Assembly: GCA_904397865.1 (NCBI GenBank)
Contig: CAJFOS010000015.1
Coordinates: 1 to 58,168, forward strand
Direction of reading: 5' to 3'
Source of the DNA: Candidatus Allochristensenella caecavium
GTDB taxonomy: Bacteria; Bacillota; Clostridia; Christensenellales; QAND01
Length of the DNA stretch: 58,168 nucleotides
Numbering within the stretch: the stretch's first letter is position 1; the number at the start of each line of letters is the position of its first letter. Of this stretch, positions 1-8,228 are shown piece after piece. The notes beneath the pieces are model-generated. The model did no database searches. It was not told where the DNA came from and saw only the letters and a program-made list of their open reading frames with translations. The position numbers and the translations under genes are program-made.

Positions 1-2
1 AA

Positions 3-107
3 AGCTGGGAGAGGATAATGGAAGACTATCCGCGGCTGACGCCGGAAGAACAGCTGGAAATTCGCCAAACGCTGCAGTTGGCGCCGCCAACATATGCCTC
101 AGAATAA
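3..107 (+). CDS. 3' end of an unknown protein (truncated by window edge)
   Basis: An open frame runs from the left edge to TAA at 105-107 and ends with a charged, proline-containing tail (MEDYPRLTPEEQLEIR...). It most likely is the C-terminus of a gene that begins outside the window. An ATG at 18 preceded by GGGAGAGG could instead start a 29-codon ORF. No family can be named from so little sequence. A hairpin region follows directly, which fits a gene end. Confidence 0.4.
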   Translation, partial: SWERIMEDYPRLTPEEQLEIRQTLQLAPPTYASE

Positions 108-478
108 AGGATTTAACGCTCTGATTTTATCAGGGCGTTTATGTTCTGTAAACGCCCAATCCATAATGGAAAAATAATAAATGATTAAGTCTCAAATGAG
201 AGAGCAAGTGTCTCGGCGGACACTTATCAACCTTATATTTTTACGTTGCTGTTCGACAAGGGATAAGGAGAGTATGCAAAGCAATCTGACCCATTAAGCA
301 ATAGAAGATGAAACCCACAAGATTCCTTTTCAGAATGGTTTTGTGAATATCATACATAATCATACTTATATTTGTGCTATCAAGCGAAGCAAGCTATCGC
401 ACAGGAGGTTAAAATAAACATAGAGCGAAATAAAAAACGGAAGTGTGTGAAACAAAGGAAACTTGCCGGCATGAGCTG
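108..478. other. 371-bp stretch with no recognisable gene
   Basis: This AT-richer stretch separates the left-edge gene from the lrp-type gene. It holds two overlapping hairpins at 115-157 and a small perfect hairpin at 206-225 (AAGTGTC/GACACTT). Short open frames, such as one entered near 372 and an ATG at 274 that stops after seven codons, show no family motif. I see no convincing gene in it. Confidence 0.5.
115..157 (+). terminator. two overlapping, mutually exclusive hairpins
   Basis: Stem one pairs 115-125 with 129-139 (AACGC.CTGAT type). Stem two pairs GGGCGTTTA (133-141) with TAAACGCCC (149-157), a perfect 9-bp stem. They share 133-139 so only one can form. Neither has a good U-tract, so this is a weak terminator or a processing or attenuation structure for the upstream gene. 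Confidence 0.4.
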
Positions 479-937
479 TCAGAGGCGAAGCCCTTTTACA
501 TCCTTGATACGGGAAAGAATTACATTACAGTTCAGAGCCAACACGCCGGGCATGGGATAAACGACCTGTTGCAAAAAGACTTCCATTTCTTCATGGCTGG
601 CGGCTACGGCATGCACATGCAATTTGTTTTTGCCGGAGACGTGATAAATCTGCGTAACGATATCCTGTGCTTTCAACGTGTCAACCGCTTGCTGGAACAG
701 GGAATGGGCGAGTTCCATTTCAAAATAAAAGGAAATGGAGTTGGTGATTTTCTGCGGGTTGATGATGGTGGTATATTCTTCGATGATGCCCTTTTCCTCC
801 ATGGACTGGATGCGTGTTTTTACAGCGACGCGAGATAACCCCACCTTTTGTCCAATTTCCACATAAGACATGCGCGCGTGATGTGTGAGTAAATCGATAA
901 TCTGTTGGTCAATCCGGTCCAGCCCATCCAGATACAT
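479..937 (-). CDS. Lrp/AsnC-family transcriptional regulator
   Basis: The 152-residue protein has the standard Lrp layout. An N-terminal winged helix-turn-helix covers about residues 5-60 (LDRIDQQIIDLLTHHARMSY, then VGLSRVAVKTRI), and a C-terminal RAM ligand-binding domain covers about 65-150. Lrp/AsnC proteins bind DNA as dimers or octamers and respond to amino acids or similar small ligands. The start ATG has AGGAGG a few bases upstream. The gene diverges from a MATE exporter across a 160-bp intergenic region that holds two palindromes, so it may control itself and the exporter. The ligand cannot be read from the sequence. Confidence 0.93.
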   Translation of the reverse strand: MYLDGLDRIDQQIIDLLTHHARMSYVEIGQKVGLSRVAVKTRIQSMEEKGIIEEYTTIINPQKITNSISFYFEMELAHSLFQQAVDTLKAQDIVTQIYHVSGKNKLHVHAVAASHEEMEVFLQQVVYPMPGVLALNCNVILSRIKDVKGLRL

Positions 938-1001
938 TTCGTAACCTCCTCTTGCCTTTTATAGCCTTATCCTACATGAAATAGAGAACAAAACGCAACA
1001 C

Positions 1002-1083
1002 TTTTCAAAACATGTTGAAAAAAAGAGAGTGATTTGATAAGGTTATTTCAAAAAGAAAGAAAAAACTTACTTTATGAAATAAC
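1002..1083. promoter_or_regulatory. palindromes between lrp-type gene and MATE exporter
   Basis: Two inverted repeats lie in the divergent intergenic region: TTTTCAA-6-TTGAAAA (1002-1021) and GTTATTTCA (1042-1050) paired with TGAAATAAC (1075-1083). Both are AT-rich and placed where an Lrp-type regulator could act on either gene. Assignment to the neighbouring regulator is inference. Confidence 0.4.
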
Positions 1084-1097
1084 GAAAGGGAGACAGC

Positions 1098-2456
1098 ATG
1101 CGCGATTTGACTGTAGGGAGCGAGACCAAGGCCATCCTTTTTTTCTCATTTCCAATGATGGCAGGCAACCTGCTGCAACAGATGTATAACATTGTCGACA
1201 CGATTATTGTCGGGCAATGCCTGGGAGAGAATGCGCTGGCGGCTGTGGGGGCTGCTTACTCGTTTATGGTGTTGCTCACCTCTGTTCTATTGGGATTGTG
1301 CATGGGGTGCGGCGTTGTCTTTTCCTATTTTTATGGCGCAAAGGAGAAGAAGAGCTTGCAGGCCAGTTTTTATATGGCCTTTGTCTGGGTAGGGGGCATT
1401 GCTGCGGGGATGATGGCGCTTGCATTTGCGTTTTTGCCTGCGATTCTTGGCTTTTTGCAGACACCGCAGGCGGTATTTGCGATGGAGATGCAATACTTGC
1501 AGATTATTCTGCTCGGTCTTCCCGCCGTCTTTTTTTACAATTACGCAGCCGCCGTGCTGCGCAGCATGGGCAATTCGCTTTGGCCGCTGATTGCACTGGC
1601 GGTTTCCGCAGTGTTGAATATCGGGTTGGACATTCTGTTTGTGTTGCCACTGCAAATGGGTGTGGCAGGGGCGGCTTGGGCGACGATTATCGCGCAAGCG
1701 GTGTCGGCTATCGTGCTTTGGATATATTTGCTGCGCACTTCGTCAGACATGCGGACGGCACTGCGCGAGCGTGCATGGAAAAGGGAAGTATTCGGCCAAC
1801 TGCGGCATCATTCGATATGGACCAGCATCCAGCAGTCCATCATGAATTTTGGGATTCTGATGGTGCAGGGACTGGTGAACCGTTTTGGCGTGGCGGCGAT
1901 GGCAGGCTTTGCCGCCGCGGTGAAAGTGGATGGATTTGCCTACATGCCTATGCAGGATTTTGGCAATGCATTCCCCACCTATGTGGCACAGAACCGTGGG
2001 GCGGGCAAGCCGGAGCGGGTACGTTCCGGTTTGCGCAAAGCGGTGATGTGCGTGACATTGTTTGGCGCCTGCATTTCGATTCTGGTGGTGTGTCTGGCAC
2101 GCCCGCTGATTGGCATTTTTCTGCAACCGACGGAAACGGAAGCCATTGCCGTTGGGGTACAGTACTTGCATACGGTAGCGCCGTTTTATTGTCTGATTGG
2201 GTATCTGTTTTTGTTCTATGGGTTCTATCGCGGTGCAGGCCGTGCCGGCGTCTCGGTAGTGCTGACGGTGATTTCGTTGGGGACGCGTGTTGCGCTGGCA
2301 TATGCGTTGGCAGCCGTGCCGGCTATCGGTCTGGCAGGGGTCTGGTGGGCCGTGCCCATTGGATGGGCACTGGCGGACGCCGTAGGCCTGGGAATTGCTT
2401 GCTGGCGGCGCCCGGAACGGAAAACAAAAGAGGTTCCTATACACGAGGATAGATAA
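1098..2456 (+). CDS. MATE-family efflux transporter
   Basis: A 452-residue polytopic membrane protein with about twelve hydrophobic helices and the MATE hallmarks near the N-terminus (FPMMAGNLLQQMYNIVDTII) and again in the second half. MATE proteins export cationic drugs or metabolites in exchange for Na+ or H+ at the cytoplasmic membrane. The length is normal for the family. The start is supported by an AAAGGGAG ribosome binding site. It diverges from an Lrp-type regulator and is followed by an intrinsic terminator, so it is probably monocistronic. Substrate unknown. Confidence 0.95.
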   Translation: MRDLTVGSETKAILFFSFPMMAGNLLQQMYNIVDTIIVGQCLGENALAAVGAAYSFMVLLTSVLLGLCMGCGVVFSYFYGAKEKKSLQASFYMAFVWVGGIAAGMMALAFAFLPAILGFLQTPQAVFAMEMQYLQIILLGLPAVFFYNYAAAVLRSMGNSLWPLIALAVSAVLNIGLDILFVLPLQMGVAGAAWATIIAQAVSAIVLWIYLLRTSSDMRTALRERAWKREVFGQLRHHSIWTSIQQSIMNFGILMVQGLVNRFGVAAMAGFAAAVKVDGFAYMPMQDFGNAFPTYVAQNRGAGKPERVRSGLRKAVMCVTLFGACISILVVCLARPLIGIFLQPTETEAIAVGVQYLHTVAPFYCLIGYLFLFYGFYRGAGRAGVSVVLTVISLGTRVALAYALAAVPAIGLAGVWWAVPIGWALADAVGLGIACWRRPERKTKEVPIHEDR

Positions 2457-2503
2457 AAGCAAAAGGCCGGTAAAGCCTGGAGATAGAAGGGGAGTTACAA
2501 AAG

Positions 2504-2540
2504 GAAAGCAGGAGATATGGTATCAACCTGCTTTCTTTTT
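2504..2540 (+). terminator. intrinsic terminator after MATE gene
   Basis: GAAAGCAGG (2504-2512) pairs with CCTGCTTTC (2527-2535), a 9-bp stem with a 14-nt loop, followed by a run of T. Confidence 0.75.
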
Positions 2541-2668
2541 GTAAAAACTAACTTACTTTTTGTCGATAAACGGGCCGCGTGCAACCGCGGGCGTTTGATT
2601 TTTGTGACACCCAGCCGCCCCCTGACGCATAATACGGGGCACCGGGAAAATCGCGCTTTTGCCCTGGT

Positions 2669-3505
2669 TCAAACGTCCAGCTGTGAAGAAAGCGGAACGA
2701 CATACGGCGTGCGGTTCTGAAAATAGCAGATTTCGGTAAACCCGCACTGGCGGGCCAATGCGTAGCCGTCACGCAGGCCGGCCCCTAAATCTGCAGTGCG
2801 ATGGGCATCGCTTCCGATGCTGATGAGCTGGCCCCCCAGTTCACGAAACCGCCGCACGATAGGGGCATCCGGGATACAGGCGCCAATCGGCTGGCGCATA
2901 CCGGAGGTATTGATTTCCAATGCCTTTCCGTTTTGCGCCAGCGTTTGAAGCGTAGCGGAGATAACGTCCCAATAGGGAGAAAGGTCGATGGGAATGCCGT
3001 AATCGCCGGAAATGTAGCGAATGGGATAGACCATATGAGCAAGCACGTCAAACTGATTCCAGCGTACCATTTCATACAGGCAGGTGAAATATTGTTTGAG
3101 CAGTTTGTGAATTTGTTCAAAGGTCATATGGGCATAATCCAAAAAATAGAAATCAGGCGCGTCGGGATTGTTGTGCAGGCTGGCCAATACGACGTCCCAG
3201 GGAAGCGCCAGCAAATCCTGCGCGGCGCGCAGGTCCTGCATGGGCTGTCCCATCTCCACGCCATGCAGGAGCAGCAAGCCCTGTTCAGCGCAATGGGCCT
3301 TGAGCGCCTGGGCCTGGGCGAGGGAGGCGCGGATTTGCCCGGCATAATCATCCGACCAATAGGTATGGCATTCGCAATGGTCGGTAATGGACATGCAGGC
3401 CAGCCCTTTTTGCACCGCCCGTTCACACATGGCCTCCATGGTGTCGTCCGCATCGGGCGAATAGGTGGTGTGTACGTGGTGGTCCATCCAAATCAATTCG
3501 TTCAT
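2669..3505 (-). CDS. PHP-domain phosphoesterase (HisJ / histidinol-phosphatase-like)
   Basis: The 278-residue protein carries the metal-ligand motifs of the PHP superfamily: HVH at residues 10-12, TDH at 41-43, HGVE with Glu84, His111, His157 in LAHMVYP, and GSDAH at 231-235. PHP enzymes hydrolyse phosphate esters; this size and motif set resembles the histidinol-phosphatase HisJ/HisK group. No other his gene is near, so the substrate is open. A longer frame extends upstream to 3664, but ATG 3505 has AAGGAG at proper distance and begins just before the first HxH. It follows the radical-SAM gene by 37 bp and is probably co-transcribed with it. Confidence 0.85.
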   Translation of the reverse strand: MNELIWMDHHVHTTYSPDADDTMEAMCERAVQKGLACMSITDHCECHTYWSDDYAGQIRASLAQAQALKAHCAEQGLLLLHGVEMGQPMQDLRAAQDLLALPWDVVLASLHNNPDAPDFYFLDYAHMTFEQIHKLLKQYFTCLYEMVRWNQFDVLAHMVYPIRYISGDYGIPIDLSPYWDVISATLQTLAQNGKALEINTSGMRQPIGACIPDAPIVRRFRELGGQLISIGSDAHRTADLGAGLRDGYALARQCGFTEICYFQNRTPYVVPLSSQLDV

Positions 3506-3542
3506 ATAGCCTACTCCTTGCGGAAAATGGAATACAAAACGT

Positions 3543-4445
3543 TTAATCTTTACGCAAGACGCCGGTGCCGTCAAAGGCAGGCGTCTGTTCGCTGGTGGCC
3601 GAACTGCGGCCCTGTCGATATCCGGTGATACCGGATTGGACAGCCATATGCAATACGCTTTCATATTCGAACGTTGTCAACGTCCGATGGATTTCCGGAT
3701 AATCCGCGCTTTTATACATGGGGGTATACTGACGCATCAGGCTCATCTGCACCGTGCCCGGTGCAAATGTATCGCGTATCCAGCGGACGGCTTCCATCGC
3801 GTCCCGGCGGCCGCCGGGCAAAATCAGATGGCGAATCAGCACGCCGCGGACGAGCATGCCCTGTTTATCCAAGGTAAACGGGCCAGCCTGCGCAACCATG
3901 GCGGCAATGGCCTGCTTTGCGACAGCTGGATAATCCGCCGCACGGCTATAACGGGCCGCCCGTACCGCGTCGATATATTTGAGGTCGGGCAGATATACGT
4001 CCACCAACCCTGTCAGCGACGCCAGTGTATCCAGCCGGTCATACCCGCCGGTGTTATAAATGACAGGAATGCGCAGCTGAGGCCGCACGCGCCGCAGCGC
4101 ATGGACAATCCAGGGTACATAGTGTGTAGGATTGACCAGGTTGATGTTGTGTGCCCCCTGCGCCTGAAGTTCTAAAAAAATGTCGCCCAGCCGTTCGATG
4201 GAAATATCCGTTCCCTGATTCTGGGCGCTGATAGGAAAGTTCTGGCAAAAACAGCAGCGCAGCGAACAGCCGGAAAAAAACACCGTCCCGCTGCCGTGTG
4301 TGCCGCTGATGCAGGGCTCCTCCCCAAAATGCAGCGCTGCGCGTGCCAGACGCACCTGCGCACCGCCGCCGCAAAAACCACGGGCATGCCGCCTGTCGGC
4401 CCCGCAGGCGCGCGGGCATAAGGTACAATGGCGGGGGATTTCCAT
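3543..4445 (-). CDS. radical SAM protein, pyruvate formate-lyase-activase-like (COG1313 type)
   Basis: A 300-residue radical-SAM enzyme. The [4Fe-4S] motif is C60-SLR-C64-CF-C67, within GCSLRCCFCQN. An N-terminal Cys cluster (C7, C10, C14, C25) is typical of the PflA-related family COG1313, whose substrate is unknown. TIM-barrel features follow (NLVNPTHYVPWI; PVIYNTGGYD; DVYLPDLKY). It is not the partner of pflB in this window, since a canonical pflA lies at 46.7-47.5 kb. AAAGGAG precedes the start. The PHP gene follows 37 bp downstream, probably as one operon. Confidence 0.9.
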   Translation of the reverse strand: MEIPRHCTLCPRACGADRRHARGFCGGGAQVRLARAALHFGEEPCISGTHGSGTVFFSGCSLRCCFCQNFPISAQNQGTDISIERLGDIFLELQAQGAHNINLVNPTHYVPWIVHALRRVRPQLRIPVIYNTGGYDRLDTLASLTGLVDVYLPDLKYIDAVRAARYSRAADYPAVAKQAIAAMVAQAGPFTLDKQGMLVRGVLIRHLILPGGRRDAMEAVRWIRDTFAPGTVQMSLMRQYTPMYKSADYPEIHRTLTTFEYESVLHMAVQSGITGYRQGRSSATSEQTPAFDGTGVLRKD

Positions 4446-4579
4446 GCAGCGGGGCTCCTTTCCAATTGGGTTGGTGTTATGATTATAGCGCGTTTACGCC
4501 CATCCTGCCAATGGGGGGTGGACAACCATAATCCGTGCTTTTATTATAAAGAAAGACAAAGAGAAAGCGAGGAAAAACC

Positions 4580-4945
4580 ATGGCTTATACATTTGTTTGC
4601 TATCCCAAGTGCAGCACGTGTCAAAAAGCACAGAAATGGCTGGATGCACACGGCATCGCCTACACGGTGCGGCATATTGTCGAACAGAACCCGAGCGCGG
4701 ATGAAATCGCGCAATGGCAGCAGCGCAGCGGGGAACCGCTGAAAAAGTTTTTTAACACCAGCGGCATGCTCTACCGCGAACAGAATATCAAAGACCGTTT
4801 GCCGCAGATGAGCGAAGAAGAACAGCGCGCTCTGCTGGCCACCAACGGCATGCTGGTTAAACGTCCGCTTCTGGTGGCGGATGATTTTGTGCTCATCGGG
4901 TTCCGTGAAGCCAAGTGGGCAGAAGCGCTGCACCGCCGGGCGTGA
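4580..4945 (+). CDS. Spx/ArsC-family thioredoxin-fold protein
   Basis: A 121-residue protein with CSTC at residues 11-14 (YPKCSTCQKAQKWL) in a thioredoxin-like fold, and a later KRPLLV segment typical of the ArsC/Spx/YffB family. Members are arsenate reductases or RNA-polymerase-binding Spx regulators. The CxxC redox pair and lack of arsenic genes nearby leave both options open; YffB/MgsR-type proteins look the same at this level. AGGAAAAA precedes the ATG. Confidence 0.85.
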   Translation: MAYTFVCYPKCSTCQKAQKWLDAHGIAYTVRHIVEQNPSADEIAQWQQRSGEPLKKFFNTSGMLYREQNIKDRLPQMSEEEQRALLATNGMLVKRPLLVADDFVLIGFREAKWAEALHRRA

Positions 4946-5006
4946 AGGGCAGAGCCATACTCACATAGCGGCCGGCCTGGCGTATGCACCGCCAATGGGA
5001 GCGCGT

Positions 5007-5483
5007 ATGGCAGACGCACTGCGTCCTGGTGCCACTCAGCCAAAAGACGGGACAGGAGTGGATTGCTTCCCTATAAGCGCACGATTTGTTGCGCCCTTGC
5101 CGGCACACCCTCTTTTTGCCACGGGGCGGGCTAATGCCTTGTGCAATGCCCATTGGACGGAAAAATTCCACTCGGGCAGCGCCCGGATATCCGTGCATAT
5201 ACGATTGCACGGAACGGGCGAGGACGGATTTTGTATGAATGCCGTCGCGGACGGGAACGAAACGTGCCAAGCATCCAGACGGGCGTGGACCTTGCCGCCG
5301 GGTAGTTTATGGCAGGGGGAAGCGGACGGCGTGGGGATGGATGGTGCGCCTTTGCGGACTTGGACGGAAGGGGCTTGGAAACTGCCTGTTGCGGAGCGAT
5401 GGATGTCATCCGCCTATGCAAACAGTGCAGATGGTGAACAAGCCGGCCGGACGGTGCGAAACAGAGGCTGGAATGACAGCTGA
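5007..5483 (+). CDS. possible hypothetical ORF, doubtful
   Basis: The 544 bases between the ArsC-like gene and the terminator at 5490 hold one long open frame; from ATG 5007 it codes 158 residues. GGGAG sits five bases upstream and the stop lies just before the terminator, both mildly supportive. Against it, the composition is odd (many Trp, Cys and Gly), no domain is recognisable, and GC-rich DNA gives long chance frames. It may be a real orphan or non-coding. Confidence 0.22.
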   Translation: MADALRPGATQPKDGTGVDCFPISARFVAPLPAHPLFATGRANALCNAHWTEKFHSGSARISVHIRLHGTGEDGFCMNAVADGNETCQASRRAWTLPPGSLWQGEADGVGMDGAPLRTWTEGAWKLPVAERWMSSAYANSADGEQAGRTVRNRGWNDS

Positions 5484-5489
5484 CTCATG

Positions 5490-5519
5490 AAAAAAGCGTG
5501 GCTTTTGCCACGCTTTTTT
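5490..5519. terminator. bidirectional intrinsic terminator
   Basis: AAAAAGCGTGGC and GCCACGCTTTTT form a strong stem with a short loop and A and T tracts on either side. It can stop transcription from the left and also ends the converging VOC gene, whose stop codon overlaps its right edge. Confidence 0.85.
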
Positions 5520-5988
5520 ATTGCTCCTCCAGGCAGCTTTGGACAAACGAGACGGGGTGCTCGGTCAACGCTGCCGTCTGTTCAACGGTATGGCCCTGTG
5601 CCAGTAAACGCCGTACCACAACCTGCATCGCTTCTCCGACTTCAATCAGATGTCCATCCGGGTCGTACAGGCGCACGACGCGCTGATGCCAGGGGTGGGT
5701 CAACGGCGCATGCAGCAGCGTGATGCCGCCGTATGCCTGCAGCCGGCGCATCCAGGCGTCCAGGTCGTCCACTTCGAAATACAGTTCCATATTGTTGGAC
5801 GGCTGGACGATGGCCTGCGGCGAAACGCCGGTCAGCCAGGCAAAGTCCTCCTGAATGGCAAAGCCGCCGCTGAAGGTGACGTTGCGGCCAAAATCACTCG
5901 TTATCCGCTGGTCGAACAGCGTACAGTAGAAATGTTTAGAACGCGCAACATCCGCTACGGCAAGCAGCGGCAATTGAAAGCGAATCAT
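5518..5988 (-). CDS. VOC-superfamily (glyoxalase/bleomycin-resistance fold) protein
   Basis: A 156-residue protein with the two-module VOC pattern: MIRFQLPLLAVADVARSKHF at the start and later VVRLYDPDGHLIEVGE. The second motif, with the metal-ligand Glu, is diagnostic. These are metal-dependent lyases, dioxygenases or binding proteins. A C-terminal extension of about 30 residues (VVVRRLLAQGHTVEQTAAL) resembles a small helical tail seen in many Clostridial VOC proteins. The ATG overlaps the stop of the upstream TfoX-like gene (ATGA), so the two are translationally coupled. Substrate unknown. Confidence 0.9.
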   Translation of the reverse strand: MIRFQLPLLAVADVARSKHFYCTLFDQRITSDFGRNVTFSGGFAIQEDFAWLTGVSPQAIVQPSNNMELYFEVDDLDAWMRRLQAYGGITLLHAPLTHPWHQRVVRLYDPDGHLIEVGEAMQVVVRRLLAQGHTVEQTAALTEHPVSFVQSCLEEQ

Positions 5989-6317
5989 GGGCGGCTCCCC
6001 TTTTTCCGCCGAGGGCGCGGAAGGGGAAGCGCCCGTTCCGTTGCGGCAATCAGGGCGCTGACAAACGCGGCGTCATCCACGTTTTCAATCTGAAACATCG
6101 GCGTTCCCTGCGGATAGGGAGGCGCAAGATACGGCTGCGGTAAGAGCACCCGCCCAGCCTCTGTGACCTTGACAAACAGCTGGTCATCGCACACCAGCGC
6201 TACGATTTTATCGTTACAGTAAATCCCGTATTCGCCAAACATCTTGCGAAAGCGGATGTCGCCCGCCTGCGCCATCTGTTCGCAGACATAGGTGACGAAA
6301 GAAAGGGAAGAGGCCAT
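5985..6317 (-). CDS. TfoX/Sxy N-terminal-domain protein
   Basis: The 110-residue protein matches the TfoX N-terminal domain. Key signs are FRKMFGEYGIYCNDKIVALVCDDQLFVKVT and the aromatic PYLAPPYPQG segment. In gamma-proteobacteria TfoX drives competence with a second domain that is absent here. Firmicute stand-alone versions have no settled role. Its stop overlaps the start of the VOC gene by four bases. The tail is Arg/Lys-rich. Confidence 0.9.
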   Translation of the reverse strand: MASSLSFVTYVCEQMAQAGDIRFRKMFGEYGIYCNDKIVALVCDDQLFVKVTEAGRVLLPQPYLAPPYPQGTPMFQIENVDDAAFVSALIAATERALPLPRPRRKKGSRP

Positions 6318-6344
6318 GGAAACGGCACCGCCTTTGTTTTTTTA

Positions 6345-6596
6345 TTACGCTTCCTTAAGCGCCTGCGCCAGCCCGCGCGCCAGCTGGTCTGCGCAGGAGG
6401 TGGATTTCAGGCCGCAATGAATGCCGGACAGACGCTTTTGCACATCTTCCACCTTCATCCCTTCAATCAACGCCGAAACCGCTTTCAGGTTGCCGTCGCA
6501 CCCGCCGGTAAAATGCACATGGCGGACGACGCCGTCTTCAATTTCCAGGTCGATTTTGGTTGAACACACGCCCTTGGGAAAGTAGGTAAATTGCAT
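6345..6596 (-). CDS. TSCPD-domain protein (TIGR03905 type)
   Basis: An 83-residue protein. The sequence starts MQFTYFPKGVCSTKIDLEIE, has the FTGGCDGNLKAVS motif, and ends with TSCAD at 66-70, a variant of the TSCPD motif that names the family. The domain is also found at the C-terminus of some class II ribonucleotide reductases; the stand-alone form is common in Clostridia, function unknown. The ATG at 6596 is preferred over an upstream one at 6620 because AGGAGGAAAAC precedes it. Confidence 0.92.
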   Translation of the reverse strand: MQFTYFPKGVCSTKIDLEIEDGVVRHVHFTGGCDGNLKAVSALIEGMKVEDVQKRLSGIHCGLKSTSCADQLARGLAQALKEA

Positions 6597-6666
6597 GGTG
6601 TTTTCCTCCTTATAAACCAAGGACTATCATAGTGAATGTGTGAGGCTTTTGTCAATTTTTAAAGAC

Positions 6667-6718
6667 ACCCTTGCAGTGTAAGGGTATTTGTGATATCCTA
6701 CAAGTACATGACAATGTA
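6667..6718 (+). promoter_or_regulatory. padR promoter with candidate PadR operator
   Basis: TTGCAG (6671-6676), a 17-bp spacer and TATCCT (6694-6699) preceded by TGA give an extended -10 promoter. TACAT-4-ATGTA (6705-6718) just downstream resembles PadR operators, and ACCCTT/AAGGGT (6667-6672, 6680-6685) overlaps the -35. The layout suggests autorepression. Confidence 0.7.
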
Positions 6719-6738
6719 AGGGTGAAGGAGACGGTGGC

Positions 6739-7080
6739 ATGGGACAGCCCGAGCTTATCAAAGGGGCGAGCCAGTTTATCATCCTGGCCATTCTCGCCAA
6801 GGAACCACGGTATGGATATGACATCGCACGGCAGGCCAAAGAAAGGAGCCACGGGCAATTCTTGCTCAAAGAGGGCACGCTGTATGTAGCGCTGCGAAGG
6901 CTGGAGGAATCCGGCGATATTCATGCCTATTGGAGCGAGGAGGCCAGCGGCGGCGGAAAACGAAAATACTACACGGTGACGGACAAAGGGCGCAAGCGCC
7001 TGCAACAGCAGCTGGAGGAGTTCCGCGCTGTAAAGGCTTTGCTGGAATGGTTTGGAGGAAACGAAGATGAAGCAAATTGA
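6739..7080 (+). CDS. PadR-family transcriptional regulator
   Basis: A 113-residue winged-helix protein with the PadR pattern: FIILAILAKEPRYGYDIA, then LKEGTLYVALRRLEESGDI, then the wing GGGKRKYYTVTDKG. Short PadR proteins (subfamily s2) repress transporter or membrane-protein genes and often sit directly before their target. That is so here: the next gene overlaps by 14 bp and encodes a membrane protein. AAGGAG precedes the start. Confidence 0.95.
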   Translation: MGQPELIKGASQFIILAILAKEPRYGYDIARQAKERSHGQFLLKEGTLYVALRRLEESGDIHAYWSEEASGGGKRKYYTVTDKGRKRLQQQLEEFRAVKALLEWFGGNEDEAN

Positions 7081-8146
7081 AGCGTATGTGCATCGTCTGC
7101 TGCGCAACACAAAGCCGGCAGAGGCGGCTGAAGAACTCATCGCGCTTCTGACGGACAGCGCCACCGCCCTGATGGAAGAACATGGATGGGATGAGGAACA
7201 GGCTCAGCGGATGGCGATTGAACGGTTCGAAGCCGATGCCGATGTCCAGCGGCTCTATCTCCAATCCCCTAAAATAGCAAAGCCGTGGCGCATCCTTCTG
7301 CTGGCGGCATCTCTGGTTTGTTTGTGCCTGGTTCCCTTATTGGGTTCCGCCCAGCACGGTGCACTTGTGGGCCGGTATTGGGAAGTTTGGAATGAACAAT
7401 ATGGCGTTGAACAGCAACTTGCCCAATATCTATACGGCCAGCGCGAAGACCCGGCTTCCATGGTGCTCAGTGAAGCGGAGCAGCAGGCCATTCAGACCAT
7501 TCTTGCGCCGCGGTTTGCGCAATATGACGTGCAGTACGCCGCTTTGTATGCCTTTTCCTATGCGGAATTGGAAGAGCAGATAAAGGAAAGCAAATCGGTT
7601 GTCTGGTGGTTGGATACGCGCATCAGCGAAGAAGTGGACCGCTTGGCCTATATGCGTATGGAGGAGGCCTCCTATGCACAGGCTGTTTATGTCGTCGGTG
7701 ATACAAGCCTGGGTCGCCGGCCGGATTTTGTGCAGGGGGTGGAGCCAAACCGCTACGGCGAACGGGAGAACCTGTGGCGGTTTACCAATTTGCACGGGCC
7801 GTTGGGTTCACCGCCGGTTTACTGGTATGTGGAGTATATGTTTGGGCCGGATGGCCGTTATAGCCAGTGGGTTGAGATTTCGGGCAGCGGCAGCTATTTA
7901 GAGACCTATTCCCCGATGGAAACGGCGCTATATACGCAGGTAAAGGCGCCTTATGCGGCGTTGGCTGTCGCCGCCTATATTGCCTATGACGTTCTCTTTG
8001 CGTGCTGGGCGTTGATACAGATGCGCCGGCATGGAGACGCCCCGTTGTTCTGGCGGCTGCTGGTGTGGCTGTTGGGATGGCCAGGGTATGCGGTATATTG
8101 GCTGGTACGGCACAGGAAATGGGATACCGATGCTGCGCTGATATAA
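7067..8146 (+). CDS. membrane protein in PadR operon
   Basis: A 359-residue protein. Residues 1-60 form a helical cytoplasmic domain like the permease-prefix/DUF1700-type domains that follow PadR genes. A membrane helix follows at about 76-96 (WRILLLAASLVCLCLVPLLG), then a large extracytoplasmic part of about 200 residues rich in Tyr and Glu, then two helices near the C-terminus (AAYIAYDVLFACWAL; LLVWLLGWPGYAVYWLV). The overlap with padR shows co-transcription. A TTG at 7052 is also in frame, but ATG 7067 sits eight bases after GGAGG. Function unknown; a sensory or envelope role is inference. Confidence 0.85.
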   Translation: MKQIEAYVHRLLRNTKPAEAAEELIALLTDSATALMEEHGWDEEQAQRMAIERFEADADVQRLYLQSPKIAKPWRILLLAASLVCLCLVPLLGSAQHGALVGRYWEVWNEQYGVEQQLAQYLYGQREDPASMVLSEAEQQAIQTILAPRFAQYDVQYAALYAFSYAELEEQIKESKSVVWWLDTRISEEVDRLAYMRMEEASYAQAVYVVGDTSLGRRPDFVQGVEPNRYGERENLWRFTNLHGPLGSPPVYWYVEYMFGPDGRYSQWVEISGSGSYLETYSPMETALYTQVKAPYAALAVAAYIAYDVLFACWALIQMRRHGDAPLFWRLLVWLLGWPGYAVYWLVRHRKWDTDAALI

Positions 8147-8228
8147 AACAGGAACTGTGCAAGCGGCAGGGGGTGTGATATACTAAGCGCACCATAAAGC
8201 CGCAGGGCTGATAAAGGAGTCGACAAGG

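Noticed and set aside
2801-3628. 275-residue plus-strand frame
   Set aside because: Antisense to the PHP-domain gene, with no family pattern.
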